DNA from: Chryseobacterium elymi
GTDB taxonomy: Bacteria; Bacteroidota; Bacteroidia; Flavobacteriales; Weeksellaceae
Reading direction: 5' to 3'
Assembly (NCBI RefSeq): GCF_003385495.1
Contig: NZ_QNUH01000005.1
Location: 240,281 to 304,280, forward strand
DNA: 64,000 nucleotides
Shown: piece after piece, positions 56,042 to 64,000 of the stretch
How the letters are laid out: each line of letters opens with the position of its first letter
Numbering within the stretch: position 1 is the first letter of the stretch
Position numbers and translations under genes: made by a program
The notes under the pieces: generated by a model
Told to the model about the DNA's origin: nothing
What the model saw: only the letters and a program-made list of their open reading frames with translations
Database searches by the model: none

Positions 56042-56890
56042 ATGCAGCACGATATTTCAAAACTTAATCATATCGCTTCCCAGGTGAGAAGAGATATTGT
56101 AAGAATGGTTCACGCCTGTCAATCCGGTCATCCCGGCGGTTCGTTGGGTTGCACAGACTTTCTGGTCGCGCTTTATTTTGATGTAATGAAAAGAAAGGAA
56201 GGCTTCGATATGGAAGCTAAAGGGGAAGATGCTTTTTATCTTTCCAATGGTCATATTTCGCCTGTTTTCTACAGCGTTTTGGCGCACGCAGGTTATTTCG
56301 ATAAGCCAGAACTGGCAACCTTCAGAAAACTGAATTCCAGATTACAAGGCCATCCAACCACGCACGAAGGTTTGCCAGGAATCCGGATTGCTTCCGGTTC
56401 TCTTGGTCAGGGTTTGTCGGTTGCCATCGGTCACGCTGTTGGTAAAAAACTGGATAAAGACGAGAATTTGATTTTCAGTCTTCACGGCGACGGCGAACTG
56501 CAGGAAGGTCAGAATTGGGAAGCGATAATGTATGCCTCTCACAACAAAGTTGATAATTTGATTGCAACCATAGATTACAACGGCCAGCAGATTGATGGAC
56601 CCACTTCCAAAGTCCTTTCTTTGGGTAACCTTAAAACCAAATTCGAAGCCTTCGACTGGAAAGTTCTGGAAGTAGAAAAAGGAAACGATATGGAAGAAAT
56701 TCTTAAAATTCTGGACCAAGCAAAATCATTGACCGGACAGGGAAAGCCGATTTGTATTCTTCTGAAAACCGGAATGGGTCACGGTGTCGATTATATGATG
56801 GGAACGCACGCTTGGCACGGAAAAGCGCCTAACGATGAGCAATTAGCAAAAGCATTAGACCAACTTGAAGAAACGTTAGGAGATTATTAG
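56042..56890 (+). CDS. Transketolase, N-terminal (thiamine-diphosphate-binding) subunit
   Basis: 282 residues covering only the first domain of transketolase. ThDP/Mg motif LHGDGELQEGQNWEA ... DYNGQQIDGP, preceded by CQSGHPGGSLGCTDFLVALYF and GSLGQGLSVAIGHAVG. Split transketolases are usual in Bacteroidota, archaea and others. It starts 3 bases after the transaldolase stop. Its partner subunit begins 299 bases further on, separated by two dispersed repeats rather than a short linker. Confidence 0.95.
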   Translation: MQHDISKLNHIASQVRRDIVRMVHACQSGHPGGSLGCTDFLVALYFDVMKRKEGFDMEAKGEDAFYLSNGHISPVFYSVLAHAGYFDKPELATFRKLNSRLQGHPTTHEGLPGIRIASGSLGQGLSVAIGHAVGKKLDKDENLIFSLHGDGELQEGQNWEAIMYASHNKVDNLIATIDYNGQQIDGPTSKVLSLGNLKTKFEAFDWKVLEVEKGNDMEEILKILDQAKSLTGQGKPICILLKTGMGHGVDYMMGTHAWHGKAPNDEQLAKALDQLEETLGDY

Positions 56891-56914
56891 ACATCATAAT
56901 CAGTCAAATATTTT

Positions 56915-57036
56915 GGGCAGCTTTATCCGCCTTCCGTTCCCGCTTTTTTCTGTCATTGCGAACGAAGTGAAGCAATCTGTAGAACTTTTAGACCATCGCA
57001 ATAACAGAAAAAGAGCTCCACTCAAGTCGGGCTGCG
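56915..57036. repeat. Dispersed structured repeat, family R3, copy D
   Basis: Conserved ends, with the longest centre of the four copies: CTTTTTTCTGTCATTGCGA pairs with TCGCAATAACAGAAAAAGAG around a loop that contains ACGAAGTGAAGCAATC. It lies in the 299-base gap between the two transketolase genes. Confidence 0.8.
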
Positions 57037-57094
57037 AGATTCAACGTTTTAGAATTATTTAACAAAGTTTAGAATGAATTCTATTAATAGAACA

Positions 57095-57139
57095 GAACCC
57101 GAAGGGTTCAATATCAATAGCCGTAGGTGCAACCTATGG
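57095..57139 (+). repeat. Dispersed repeat, family R4, copy 3
   Basis: GAACCC-gaa-GGGTTC then CCGTAGGT-gca-ACCTATGG. It follows an R3 copy, the same order as in the gap before GH115. Confidence 0.8.
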
Positions 57140-57189
57140 AATTTATAACAATGTAAATCTACATTAAAATCATTTCAACAAGTAGTACA

Positions 57190-58146
57190 ATGAAAAAATA
57201 TACCTACACAGAAAAAAAAGATACCCGAAGTGGTTTCGGAGCCGGTCTTGCAGAATTGGCGGATAAAAATCCTGATGTCGTAGCCCTTTGCGCCGACCTT
57301 ATCGGTTCCCTCAAAATGGAAAAATTCATCGAAAAAGCACCCGAACGTTTTTTCCAGATTGGAATTGCTGAAGCCAATATGATCGGAATTGCAGCAGGTT
57401 TGGCAATTCAAGGTAAGATTCCATTCACGGGAACATTTGCCAATTTCTCTACCGGAAGAGTTTATGACCAGATTCGTCAGTCGGTAGCTTATTCTGACAA
57501 AAATGTGAAAATATGTGCTTCTCACGCCGGCTTGACTTTGGGCGAAGATGGTGCAACACACCAGATTCTGGAAGACATCGGACTGATGAAAATGCTTCCC
57601 GGAATGACGGTCATCAACACTTGCGACTACAACCAAACCAAAGCGGCAACGATTGCGATTGCAGATTATGAAGGTCCGGTTTACCTGCGTTTTGGGAGAC
57701 CTGTAATTCCTGTTTTTACTGATGAAAATCAAACATTCGAAATCGGAAAAGCCTGGATGGTCAACGAAGGAAAAGACGTAACCATCATTGCTACCGGACA
57801 TTTGGTTTGGGAAGCGATAAAAGCCGGAGAAATCCTGGAAGAGCAGGGAATTGATGCTGAAATTATCAATATTCACACGATTAAACCTTTGGATGCTGAA
57901 GCAGTTTTAAAATCAGTTAAGAAAACGGGTTGCGTTGTGACTGCCGAAGAACACAACAGATTAGGTGGTTTGGGAGACAGCGTTGCTCAGCTTCTGATTA
58001 CAGAATATCTTGCGCCTCAGGAATATGTTGCCGTAAACGATAGTTTCGGAGAAAGCGGAACTCCCGACCAACTGATGGAGAAATACGGTTTAACTGCAAA
58101 TGACATTGTAGAAGCCGTAAAAAAAGTGATGAAAAGAAAAAAGTAA
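57190..58146 (+). CDS. Transketolase, C-terminal (pyrimidine-binding) subunit
   Basis: 318 residues covering the second and third domains. It begins with KKDTRSGFGAGLAELADKNPDVVALCADLIGS, has the cofactor-activating Glu in FQIGIAEANMIGIAAGLA, and the C-terminal domain with VVTAEEHNRLGGLGDSVAQLL. Together with the preceding N-terminal subunit it forms an active transketolase that interconverts C5 and C3/C7 sugar phosphates, feeding pentoses into glycolysis. A long antisense open frame over this gene is a composition artefact. Confidence 0.95.
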   Translation: MKKYTYTEKKDTRSGFGAGLAELADKNPDVVALCADLIGSLKMEKFIEKAPERFFQIGIAEANMIGIAAGLAIQGKIPFTGTFANFSTGRVYDQIRQSVAYSDKNVKICASHAGLTLGEDGATHQILEDIGLMKMLPGMTVINTCDYNQTKAATIAIADYEGPVYLRFGRPVIPVFTDENQTFEIGKAWMVNEGKDVTIIATGHLVWEAIKAGEILEEQGIDAEIINIHTIKPLDAEAVLKSVKKTGCVVTAEEHNRLGGLGDSVAQLLITEYLAPQEYVAVNDSFGESGTPDQLMEKYGLTANDIVEAVKKVMKRKK

Positions 58147-58200
58147 TTTAGAGTTAAAAATAAACTTTCCGATTTTTGCCAATATTTCATTAATCAAAAT

Positions 58201-59184
58201 ATGAAAAAAATAAGATGGGGAATTCTGGGTACAGGAACTATTGCTCACAAGTTTGCGGCAGACCTCAAGTACGTAGAAGGTGCAGAACTGACTGCAGCCG
58301 GATCTCGCTCACTTCAAAAAGCTCAAAGTTTTTGCGAAGATTTTAACATTCCATTCAGTTTTGGAAGTTATAAAGAGCTTGCAGAAAGTAATGTGGTAGA
58401 TATCATTTACATCGCAACACCGCACAACCTGCATCAAGAAAATACGTTGTTATGTCTCAATAATAGCAAAGCTGTTCTCTGTGAAAAACCATTTGCCCTG
58501 AACGCAAAACAGGCAACTGAAATGATAGAGTTATCCCGTCAGAAAAAACTGTTTTTGATGGATGCTCTATGGACAAAATTGCTGCCTCATTATCAAAAAA
58601 TGATGGAGATGGTGAAAACCGGTGTTTTGGGAGACATACAAGTGGTTTTAGCTAATTTCGGTTTTCAAGCGAATGCAGACCCTGCTTCTCGTTTGCTCAA
58701 CCCTGAATCAGGAGGAGGATCATTGATGGATATTGGTATTTATAATGTTTTTACAGCATTGGATGTCTTGGGTAAACCGGATGAAATTAACGTCAGCATT
58801 GTTGCCGCAGAACAAGGTGTTGATGAGCAATGTGGTATTATTTTCAAGTATGATAACGGGAGTATGGCAAGTTTGTTTTCGACTTTATCAGCCGATCTTG
58901 CTACCGAAGTAGAAATATGTGGTACATTGGGTCGTCTGAAATTAACCACCCCTTTCTATGAACCGTCGTCCACTCTGGAATATTATGCCAATGGAGAGAA
59001 AAATATTATTGGAGTAGAACAGAATGCTGGATTTGGCTACCAGTTTGAGGCACGTCATGCCACAGAATGCCTGCAAAATGGTCTTACCGAAAGTCCAATC
59101 TTAACTCACGCCGGAAGTTTGTTGCTGATGCAAACTTTAGACAGAATCCGTAATTTGTCAGGAATTGTTTTTCCTGGTGAATAA
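58201..59184 (+). CDS. Gfo/Idh/MocA-family oxidoreductase (candidate sugar or xylose dehydrogenase)
   Basis: 327 residues, cytoplasmic. Rossmann motif WGILGTGTIAHKFA at the N-terminus, EKPFALN with the family's catalytic lysine, and GGGSLMDIGIYNV at the start of the substrate domain. The overall pattern resembles the dihydrodiol dehydrogenase/NADP D-xylose dehydrogenase branch, and a role in oxidising a released pentose is tempting in this locus, but substrate cannot be fixed from sequence. It lies 54 bases after transketolase and 308 bases before galK; that second gap has no gene and only decayed repeat sequence. Confidence 0.85.
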   Translation: MKKIRWGILGTGTIAHKFAADLKYVEGAELTAAGSRSLQKAQSFCEDFNIPFSFGSYKELAESNVVDIIYIATPHNLHQENTLLCLNNSKAVLCEKPFALNAKQATEMIELSRQKKLFLMDALWTKLLPHYQKMMEMVKTGVLGDIQVVLANFGFQANADPASRLLNPESGGGSLMDIGIYNVFTALDVLGKPDEINVSIVAAEQGVDEQCGIIFKYDNGSMASLFSTLSADLATEVEICGTLGRLKLTTPFYEPSSTLEYYANGEKNIIGVEQNAGFGYQFEARHATECLQNGLTESPILTHAGSLLLMQTLDRIRNLSGIVFPGE

Positions 59185-59492
59185 AATTAAGAGCCTGTTT
59201 AAATTGTATTCAATAAAAATTATGACGCAGAAATAATTACTAAAGAAAATATTCCTCTCCCAGATTAAGGGGATTTTGAAGATTTATTTCAGTCATAAAA
59301 ATCTGCGTAATTTGTTAAATCAGCGAGATTTTAAAAATTTAAACATCCTCTATATCATTTTTTAAGAATATTACATAATTAGTAATCATTTAATTGATGA
59401 AATGGTAATTAAAATATTCTGATTAAGTTAAAGCACTATTTACAATTTTAATTTTTAAATGCCTCTTAAAAAAGCATAAATTGCAGTTATCT

Positions 59493-60680
59493 ATGAAGGA
59501 GAAATTAATCAATCATACAACAGAAGCATTCCAGACTTTCTTCCAGTCAGAGCCGGAAAGTTTTTTTCTGGCGCCGGGAAGAATTAATATTATTGGCGAA
59601 CACGTTGATTACAGTGATGGTTTTGTACTTCCTGCAGCCATTGACAAACATATTTGCTTTGCTGTAAAAAAGGTGGATGATTCAGAAATCTGTACTTTTT
59701 TTGCGAAAGATTTTAATGAATCTTTTAGCTTTAATATTCATCAAAAACAAACTCCGGTCGCACAGACCTGGGTTAATTATTTGCTGGGTGTTTTCAGCGC
59801 CATTCAAGAAAGCGGGAAAAAGATCGGCGGTTTACAAATTGCCTTCAGCAGTACCATTCCGATGGGTTCGGGTTTATCTTCATCAGCAGCTTTGGAATGC
59901 GGATTTGCTTATATTCTCAACCAGATTTTTGATTTAAATCTAACCAAGAAAGATTTGGCACTCATCGGTCAGAAATCAGAACATACCTTTGTTGGCGTAA
60001 AATGTGGAATAATGGATCAGTTTGCATCCGTTTTCGGCAAAGAACATCAAGTGATAATGCTAGACTGCAATTCTCTGGAGCATCAGTATTTTGAAGCTAA
60101 TATTGAAGGTTACAGCCTGGTGCTTTTCGACAGTTGTGTAAAGCATACGCATCTTACTTCCGGCTATAACGACCGGAGAAAAGATGTTGATAACGGTAAA
60201 AAAGTATTGTGGGAAAAATTCCCGGAAGTAGAGAAATTCAGGGATTTCAGTTTTTCAATGCTTGATGCAGTGAGAAAGGAAATGGGAGAGACGTCTTACA
60301 AAAGATGCCTGTACCTTTTAAAGGAAATCAATAGGGTAGAAAAGGCTGCCAAAGCTTTATCAGAAGGTGATGTAGAATATTTAGGAAAGCTTCTAATCGA
60401 AACACATTCCGGACTTTCGACAGAATTTGAAGTGAGCTGCGACGAACTGGATTTTATGGTGGAAGAAACCTTAAAAGAAAATGGTGTTTTGGGCGCTAGA
60501 ATAATGGGCGGCGGCTTTGGAGGATGCAGTATCAATCTTATTAAAGATGAAAATGTTGATGGTGTGATTAAAAACATCAGTGCAAAATACAAAGCAGATT
60601 TTAATATCGAAATGAAAGTATACCGTGTAAAAATATCGGATGGAATTAATGAATACAAAAGAAATGAAGTCGTCATTTAA
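59493..60680 (+). CDS. galK: Galactokinase GalK
   Basis: 395 residues from the ATG at 59493; a TTG four codons earlier is possible but less likely. GHMP kinase with the galactokinase signature PGRINIIGEHVDYSDGFVLPAAI, ATP loop PMGSGLSSSAALE, the catalytic Asp in KCGIMDQFAS, and C-terminal RIMGGGFGGCSI. It phosphorylates galactose to galactose 1-phosphate. galT overlaps its 3' end. Galactose would come from the GH97 (and possibly GH95) enzymes and the periplasmic mutarotase in this window. Confidence 0.97.
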   Translation: MKEKLINHTTEAFQTFFQSEPESFFLAPGRINIIGEHVDYSDGFVLPAAIDKHICFAVKKVDDSEICTFFAKDFNESFSFNIHQKQTPVAQTWVNYLLGVFSAIQESGKKIGGLQIAFSSTIPMGSGLSSSAALECGFAYILNQIFDLNLTKKDLALIGQKSEHTFVGVKCGIMDQFASVFGKEHQVIMLDCNSLEHQYFEANIEGYSLVLFDSCVKHTHLTSGYNDRRKDVDNGKKVLWEKFPEVEKFRDFSFSMLDAVRKEMGETSYKRCLYLLKEINRVEKAAKALSEGDVEYLGKLLIETHSGLSTEFEVSCDELDFMVEETLKENGVLGARIMGGGFGGCSINLIKDENVDGVIKNISAKYKADFNIEMKVYRVKISDGINEYKRNEVVI

Positions 60681-61713
60681 TCAAAAGCAGCACCCTCACA
60701 GAAGATACAATCCACTTTTAGATGAGTGGATTCTGGTGTCTCCGCAAAGAGCCAATCGTCCCTGGCAGGGACAAACCGAGAAAGCTGCCGAAGAAAAGCT
60801 TCCAGCTTACGACCCGAATTGCTATTTATGTTCTGGGAATCTGCGCGTGAATGGCGAAAGAAATCCCAATTACAAAGGTGTTTTTGTTTTTGAAAACGAT
60901 TTTGGTTCTTTGATGAAAGATAATGTTGAATTTTCTGATGAACAGTCAGATTTTTTTTCATTAAAACCGGAGCGTGGGATTAACAGAGTTATCTGCTTTT
61001 CGGAAAACCATAGCTTGACTTTGCCAGAAATGGAAGTCGATGATATTAAAAAAGTGGTAGATGTTTGGCAGGAACAGTATAAAGAATTGGGAGCTGAAGA
61101 TTTCATCAACCATGTTCAGATTTTTGAAAACAAAGGAAGCGTAATGGGATGTAGCAATCCACATCCTCACGGACAGATCTGGGCGCAGTCATCAATTCCG
61201 TCTACAGTTTTGAGAACGCAGGAGAATCTTAAAAAGTATTTTGAAAAGAACGGAAGTTCGCTTCTGGAAGATTATGTCAGAAAAGAATTAGAAGCTAAAG
61301 AAAGAATCATTCTGGAAAATGAGGATTTTGTCGCATTAGTTCCGTTTTGGGCAGTCTGGCCTTACGAAACAATGATTGTCAGCAAAAGAAAAGCGGAAAA
61401 TATTCTTCAGTTTTCAGATTCTGAAAAGCTTTCTTTAGCTTCAATAATAAAAGATTTAACTATAAAATACGATAATCTTTTCAATATTTCCTTTCCATAT
61501 TCAGCAGGGATACATCAATCTCCAACAGATGGAAAAGAGCATGCTGAATGGCATTTTCACATGCATTTTTATCCGCCTTTACTTCGAAGTGCTGAAGTAA
61601 AAAAATTTATGGTCGGCTACGAAATGCTGGCAGAACCGCAGCGCGATATAACACCGGAACAAAGTGCGGAAATATTGCAGCATCTTTCAGCGGTACATTA
61701 CAAAAATGTATAA
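60664..61713 (+). CDS. galT: Galactose-1-phosphate uridylyltransferase GalT
   Basis: 349 residues from the ATG at 60664, with in-frame ATGs at 60649 and 60640 as alternatives; all overlap the galK end, indicating translational coupling. It transfers UMP from UDP-glucose to galactose 1-phosphate. HRRYNPLLDEWILVSPQRANRPWQGQ is the standard start, CYLCSGN carries zinc ligands, and the active-site histidines are in CSNPHPHGQIWAQS. The C-terminal HFHMHFYPPLLRS matches the iron/zinc site of the second domain. A UDP-galactose 4-epimerase is not in the window. Confidence 0.96.
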   Translation: MKSSFNQKQHPHRRYNPLLDEWILVSPQRANRPWQGQTEKAAEEKLPAYDPNCYLCSGNLRVNGERNPNYKGVFVFENDFGSLMKDNVEFSDEQSDFFSLKPERGINRVICFSENHSLTLPEMEVDDIKKVVDVWQEQYKELGAEDFINHVQIFENKGSVMGCSNPHPHGQIWAQSSIPSTVLRTQENLKKYFEKNGSSLLEDYVRKELEAKERIILENEDFVALVPFWAVWPYETMIVSKRKAENILQFSDSEKLSLASIIKDLTIKYDNLFNISFPYSAGIHQSPTDGKEHAEWHFHMHFYPPLLRSAEVKKFMVGYEMLAEPQRDITPEQSAEILQHLSAVHYKNV

Positions 61714-61724
61714 ATAAAAGAGCT

Positions 61725-61732
61725 TACCTTTG
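61725..61732 (+). promoter_or_regulatory. Predicted -7 element (TACCTTTG) for the HAD phosphatase gene
   Basis: Perfect TAnnTTTG match 13 bases after galT. It places transcription start near 61739, which rules out nothing downstream but makes the 61749 TTG start unlikely. No clear -33 TTG. Confidence 0.45.
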
Positions 61733-61799
61733 TATTGTAAATTTTTAATTGAATTACCATCAAAAAATTCAAATGGAATTTTTTGTAAAGAATACTATT

Positions 61800-62603
61800 A
61801 TGACAGATATTAAACTGATTGTCACAGATATGGACGGTACTTTTCTCAATTCAGATTATGAAGTAAGTCCCAACTTTCCTTCCGTATTTAAAGAACTTAA
61901 AAAAAGGAATATCCTGTTTGTCCCTGCAAGCGGCAGACAAATGCCGGGTATTACCCGATATTTTGAGGACATTAAAAATGAGATTGGTTTTATTGCAGAA
62001 AATGGAGGATATGTTATTTACAAGAATAAAGAGCTTTTCGCAGATAAATTAGACCATCAGTTTATTGTTGATATTACAGCGGCTGTCCGTGAAATTCCCG
62101 GTGCCAGAGCAGTTTTGTCTGCAAAAAAGAAAGCGTATTATGAAAGTGATGATCAGCAATTTATTGATTATTTTACAAAATATTATACTGAAAATCAAAA
62201 AGTAAATGATTTGGGAGAAGAAGTGGAGGATGATGCATTCAAGATCGCCGTTTATCATCCCGGTGGGGCTGAAAAGAATCTTTACCCTTTCCTGAAAAAG
62301 TTCCGTGGAAATAATCTGGAAGTCGTTGTGTCTGGAAAATACTGGCTTGATATTATGAATAAAGATATTAACAAGGGTAATGCCCTAGAAAAGTTACAGA
62401 ATCTTCTGAATATTACACCGTCCCAAACCATGTCTTTCGGAGATTATATGAATGATATTACGATGCTGGAAAAGTCTAAATATTCTTATGCAATGGAAAA
62501 TGCTCATCCCTCTGTAAAGGTGGCCGCCAGCTTTTCTACGCTTTCAAATGATGATTTTGGCGTCTTAGAAACCATCAGTGAATATTTAAAAATCCAATCC
62601 TAA
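61800..62603 (+). CDS. HAD-superfamily Cof-type sugar phosphatase
   Basis: 267 residues from the ATG at 61800, which directly precedes the fold (TDIKLIVTDMDGTFLNSD); an ATG at 61773 is possible. Motif I DMDGT, motif II ASGRQM, motif III lysine in NKGNALEKL and motif IV GDYMNDITML are all present, with a C2B-type cap between. Cof-type enzymes dephosphorylate sugar phosphates, FMN or PLP in the cytoplasm. Its place after galT may be incidental. No specific substrate can be proposed. Confidence 0.9.
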   Translation: MTDIKLIVTDMDGTFLNSDYEVSPNFPSVFKELKKRNILFVPASGRQMPGITRYFEDIKNEIGFIAENGGYVIYKNKELFADKLDHQFIVDITAAVREIPGARAVLSAKKKAYYESDDQQFIDYFTKYYTENQKVNDLGEEVEDDAFKIAVYHPGGAEKNLYPFLKKFRGNNLEVVVSGKYWLDIMNKDINKGNALEKLQNLLNITPSQTMSFGDYMNDITMLEKSKYSYAMENAHPSVKVAASFSTLSNDDFGVLETISEYLKIQS

Positions 62604-62813
62604 GAATGTAGACAGACTTTCTTTTAGTGATAGCAAATTGACTGTGTTTTGTACCTAATAATTATAGTAGAAAGTTGATGCTTTTTATATTGGCTTTTTG
62701 TAATTTAGCTGTTTAACAAAATAAATTTACAATCGACTAAAAACAGATGATTTTGTCAATTTATAAGTTAAATTTTCGGGTAAGACAAACTAAAACCAAA
62801 AAATCAGACAAAC

Positions 62814-63062
62814 ATGGAAAAAGAATTAACTGAACTAACCGATCAGGAACTTTTAGAGAAAAGAAAAAAGAATAAATCCAACGACATAATGAATGCTGTC
62901 ATCTTGGGTGTACTGATTGGTATTGCAATTTACAGCACTCTAAAGTATGGTCTCGGACTTTTTACCTTCCTTCCGCTACTTTTTGTATTGTATGCAGTTA
63001 ACAAATGGAATAAAAGCAAAAAAGCATTAGAAGAGGAAATAAATGCCAGAAATCTAAAGTAA
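62814..63062 (+). CDS. Small membrane protein of unknown function
   Basis: 82 residues. A charged helix (KELTELTDQELLEKRKKNKSND) is followed by two hydrophobic segments (about 27-44 and 48-63) and a charged tail, so both ends are probably cytoplasmic. Codon use matches neighbours and the reading frame is well isolated (210 bases before, 192 after). Not recognised as a named family; similar short proteins with an LTDQELLE start are common in Flavobacteriia (recollection, not searched). Confidence 0.7.
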   Translation: MEKELTELTDQELLEKRKKNKSNDIMNAVILGVLIGIAIYSTLKYGLGLFTFLPLLFVLYAVNKWNKSKKALEEEINARNLK

Positions 63063-63254
63063 GAAATGTCACGTGAAAGGAAATTGTCAGCTGCTTGAAT
63101 AAAATTCAATATATTGAATTTCAATACTGACTATACGAATGATGCGTTTTTATGGCAAATATTGTTTGGTAATTTCCGAGATATCATGCAAATTTTGTAA
63201 TTTGGCATCAATTCATATTAATGGGCATGTTTACATATAGTACATTAAACAATT

Positions 63255-63689
63255 ATGCGATATTTTATACTTCTCTTTTTTCTGTTGGTTTGTTCAAACA
63301 CATTTTCACAAGACATAAAAATTAAAAAAGAAAAATGGCATTGGAACAATGAATCAAAGCAAGATACCATTGCGGGTTATGCTCAGGTTTTAAAAGTTGA
63401 TAACATTCTTTATATCTCAGGCGCCGTGACAAATGATATAACTCCTGAAGGCATTACTTCGGTTTATAATGCTTTAAAAGCTTCGCTGTCTAGTTATGGT
63501 GCTACTTTTGAAAATGTGGTAAAAGAAAATTTATATACAACAGATATTGAAGCAATGAAAAAATATAACTACGTTAGAAAGATGTTTTATAAAGGAGATT
63601 TTCCAGCAGCAACATGGGTACAAATAAAACGGCTATATATGCCCAAAGCAAAGTTGGAAGTAGAATTGATTGCACATTTGCCGAAATAA
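63255..63689 (+). CDS. Secreted RidA/YjgF-like protein, probably not an imine deaminase
   Basis: 144 residues with a signal peptide ending at TFSQ, so periplasmic, unlike ordinary cytoplasmic RidA. The RidA fold is recognisable: ILYISGAVTNDITPEGITSVYNALKASLSSYGATFENVVKENLYTTDI, then the C-terminal LEVELIAHLPK. The substrate-binding Arg of enteric RidA (FPARSCVEV, Arg105) is replaced: here FPAATWVQI has Ala at that position, so imine hydrolysis is unlikely. Function unknown. The remaining 311 bases of the window contain no further gene or clear repeat. Confidence 0.85.
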   Translation: MRYFILLFFLLVCSNTFSQDIKIKKEKWHWNNESKQDTIAGYAQVLKVDNILYISGAVTNDITPEGITSVYNALKASLSSYGATFENVVKENLYTTDIEAMKKYNYVRKMFYKGDFPAATWVQIKRLYMPKAKLEVELIAHLPK

Positions 63690-64000
63690 ATGATAGAAAA
63701 GAGTCCTGAGGGAGAAATCCGTTGTTTTTAAAACAAATTCTTTATTGAAGCCATATAACAAAGCCGGCCTAAGCCTGGTGTAAAAGCATATGTGGTATTT
63801 TCAACCTTTACTGCTGAAACTGATATATTAGAAGTTTAGTGGATAATAAAAATTTAGTTATCCAATTTAATATTGATAATACACATCAATAAAATAATAT
63901 TTTGCTGTGTAATCTTCAAGTTGTAATTAATTACGGTATCCAACTTAAAATCTCGGGCAACTTCTATTTAGATTGGTGCTTTGATGTAATTAGATAATTG

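Noticed and set aside
22612..57139. CRISPR array from the many short repeats
   Set aside because: Copies are scattered singly over tens of kilobases with no regular spacer units and no cas genes.
57175..57876. A 233-residue minus-strand open frame over the transketolase C-terminal subunit
   Set aside because: It is rich in Cys, Phe and Asn in a shadow-frame pattern, and the plus strand encodes a fully conserved enzyme.
59185..59492. A missing gene in the 308-base gap before galK
   Set aside because: All frames are broken; only AT-rich sequence and a decayed CTCTC.CAGATT/AATCTGCG repeat are seen.
63690..64000. Partial gene at the right edge
   Set aside because: No sustained open frame or recognisable protein segment on either strand.

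Overview
The window is AT-rich DNA from a member of the Bacteroidota, most likely a Flavobacteriia/Chryseobacterium-like organism. The evidence is a SusC/SusD pair, TAnnTTTG-type promoters, a type IX secretion (T9SS) C-terminal signal, a Nudix-family AraR regulator, and many flavobacterial intergenic hairpin repeats. No rRNA, tRNA, CRISPR array, transposase, phage gene or plasmid gene was found.

Almost the whole window is one very large polysaccharide-utilisation locus for a complex glucurono-arabinoxylan (cereal-type or otherwise heavily decorated xylan), with the catabolic pathways for several released sugars built in. Layout: 1-3.8 kb SusC (partial) and SusD; 3.9-10.6 kb complete D-glucuronate route (uxaC, SDR mannonate oxidoreductase, uxuA, kdgK, kdgA) plus an ExuT-type MFS carrier; 10.6-33.2 kb a block of mostly secreted hydrolases (GH95, four GH43, CE1 esterase, GH97, GH115, GH30 with T9SS signal, GH3, GH51); 33.4-40.7 kb araB-araD-araA, galM lipoprotein and a sodium/sugar symporter; 40.8-43.4 kb a DEDDh exonuclease and a cNMP/CBS/nucleotidyltransferase protein; 43.4-44.1 kb AraR on the minus strand, the only minus-strand gene; 44.6-55.2 kb a second enzyme block (GH127/146, CE20-type acetylesterase, GPH symporter, GH10 lipoprotein, cytoplasmic GH43, GH67); 55.4-58.1 kb transaldolase and a split transketolase; 58.2-61.7 kb Gfo/Idh/MocA oxidoreductase, galK, galT; 61.8-63.7 kb HAD phosphatase, a small membrane protein and a secreted RidA-like protein.

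Inferred flow: surface GH30 and GH10 cut the xylan backbone and SusCD imports oligomers. Periplasmic GH115 and GH67 remove (methyl)glucuronic acid, CE1/CE20 remove ester groups, GH43/GH51/GH127 remove arabinose and xylose, and GH95/GH97 remove galactose-type (or fucose) caps. ExuT, SSS and GPH carriers move products inward. Glucuronate enters the UxaC-to-KdgA route, arabinose goes through AraA-AraB-AraD to the pentose phosphate enzymes, and galactose goes through GalM-GalK-GalT. Xylose isomerase and xylulokinase are not in the window and must lie elsewhere.

Regulation: a conserved inverted repeat AAGTGTA-N5-TACATTT (or a close variant) sits upstream of the CE1 operon, GH3, araB, araR itself and transaldolase. 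It is proposed as the AraR operator. Gaps between genes are packed with several families of dispersed hairpin repeats, at least two of which show compensatory stem changes between copies.
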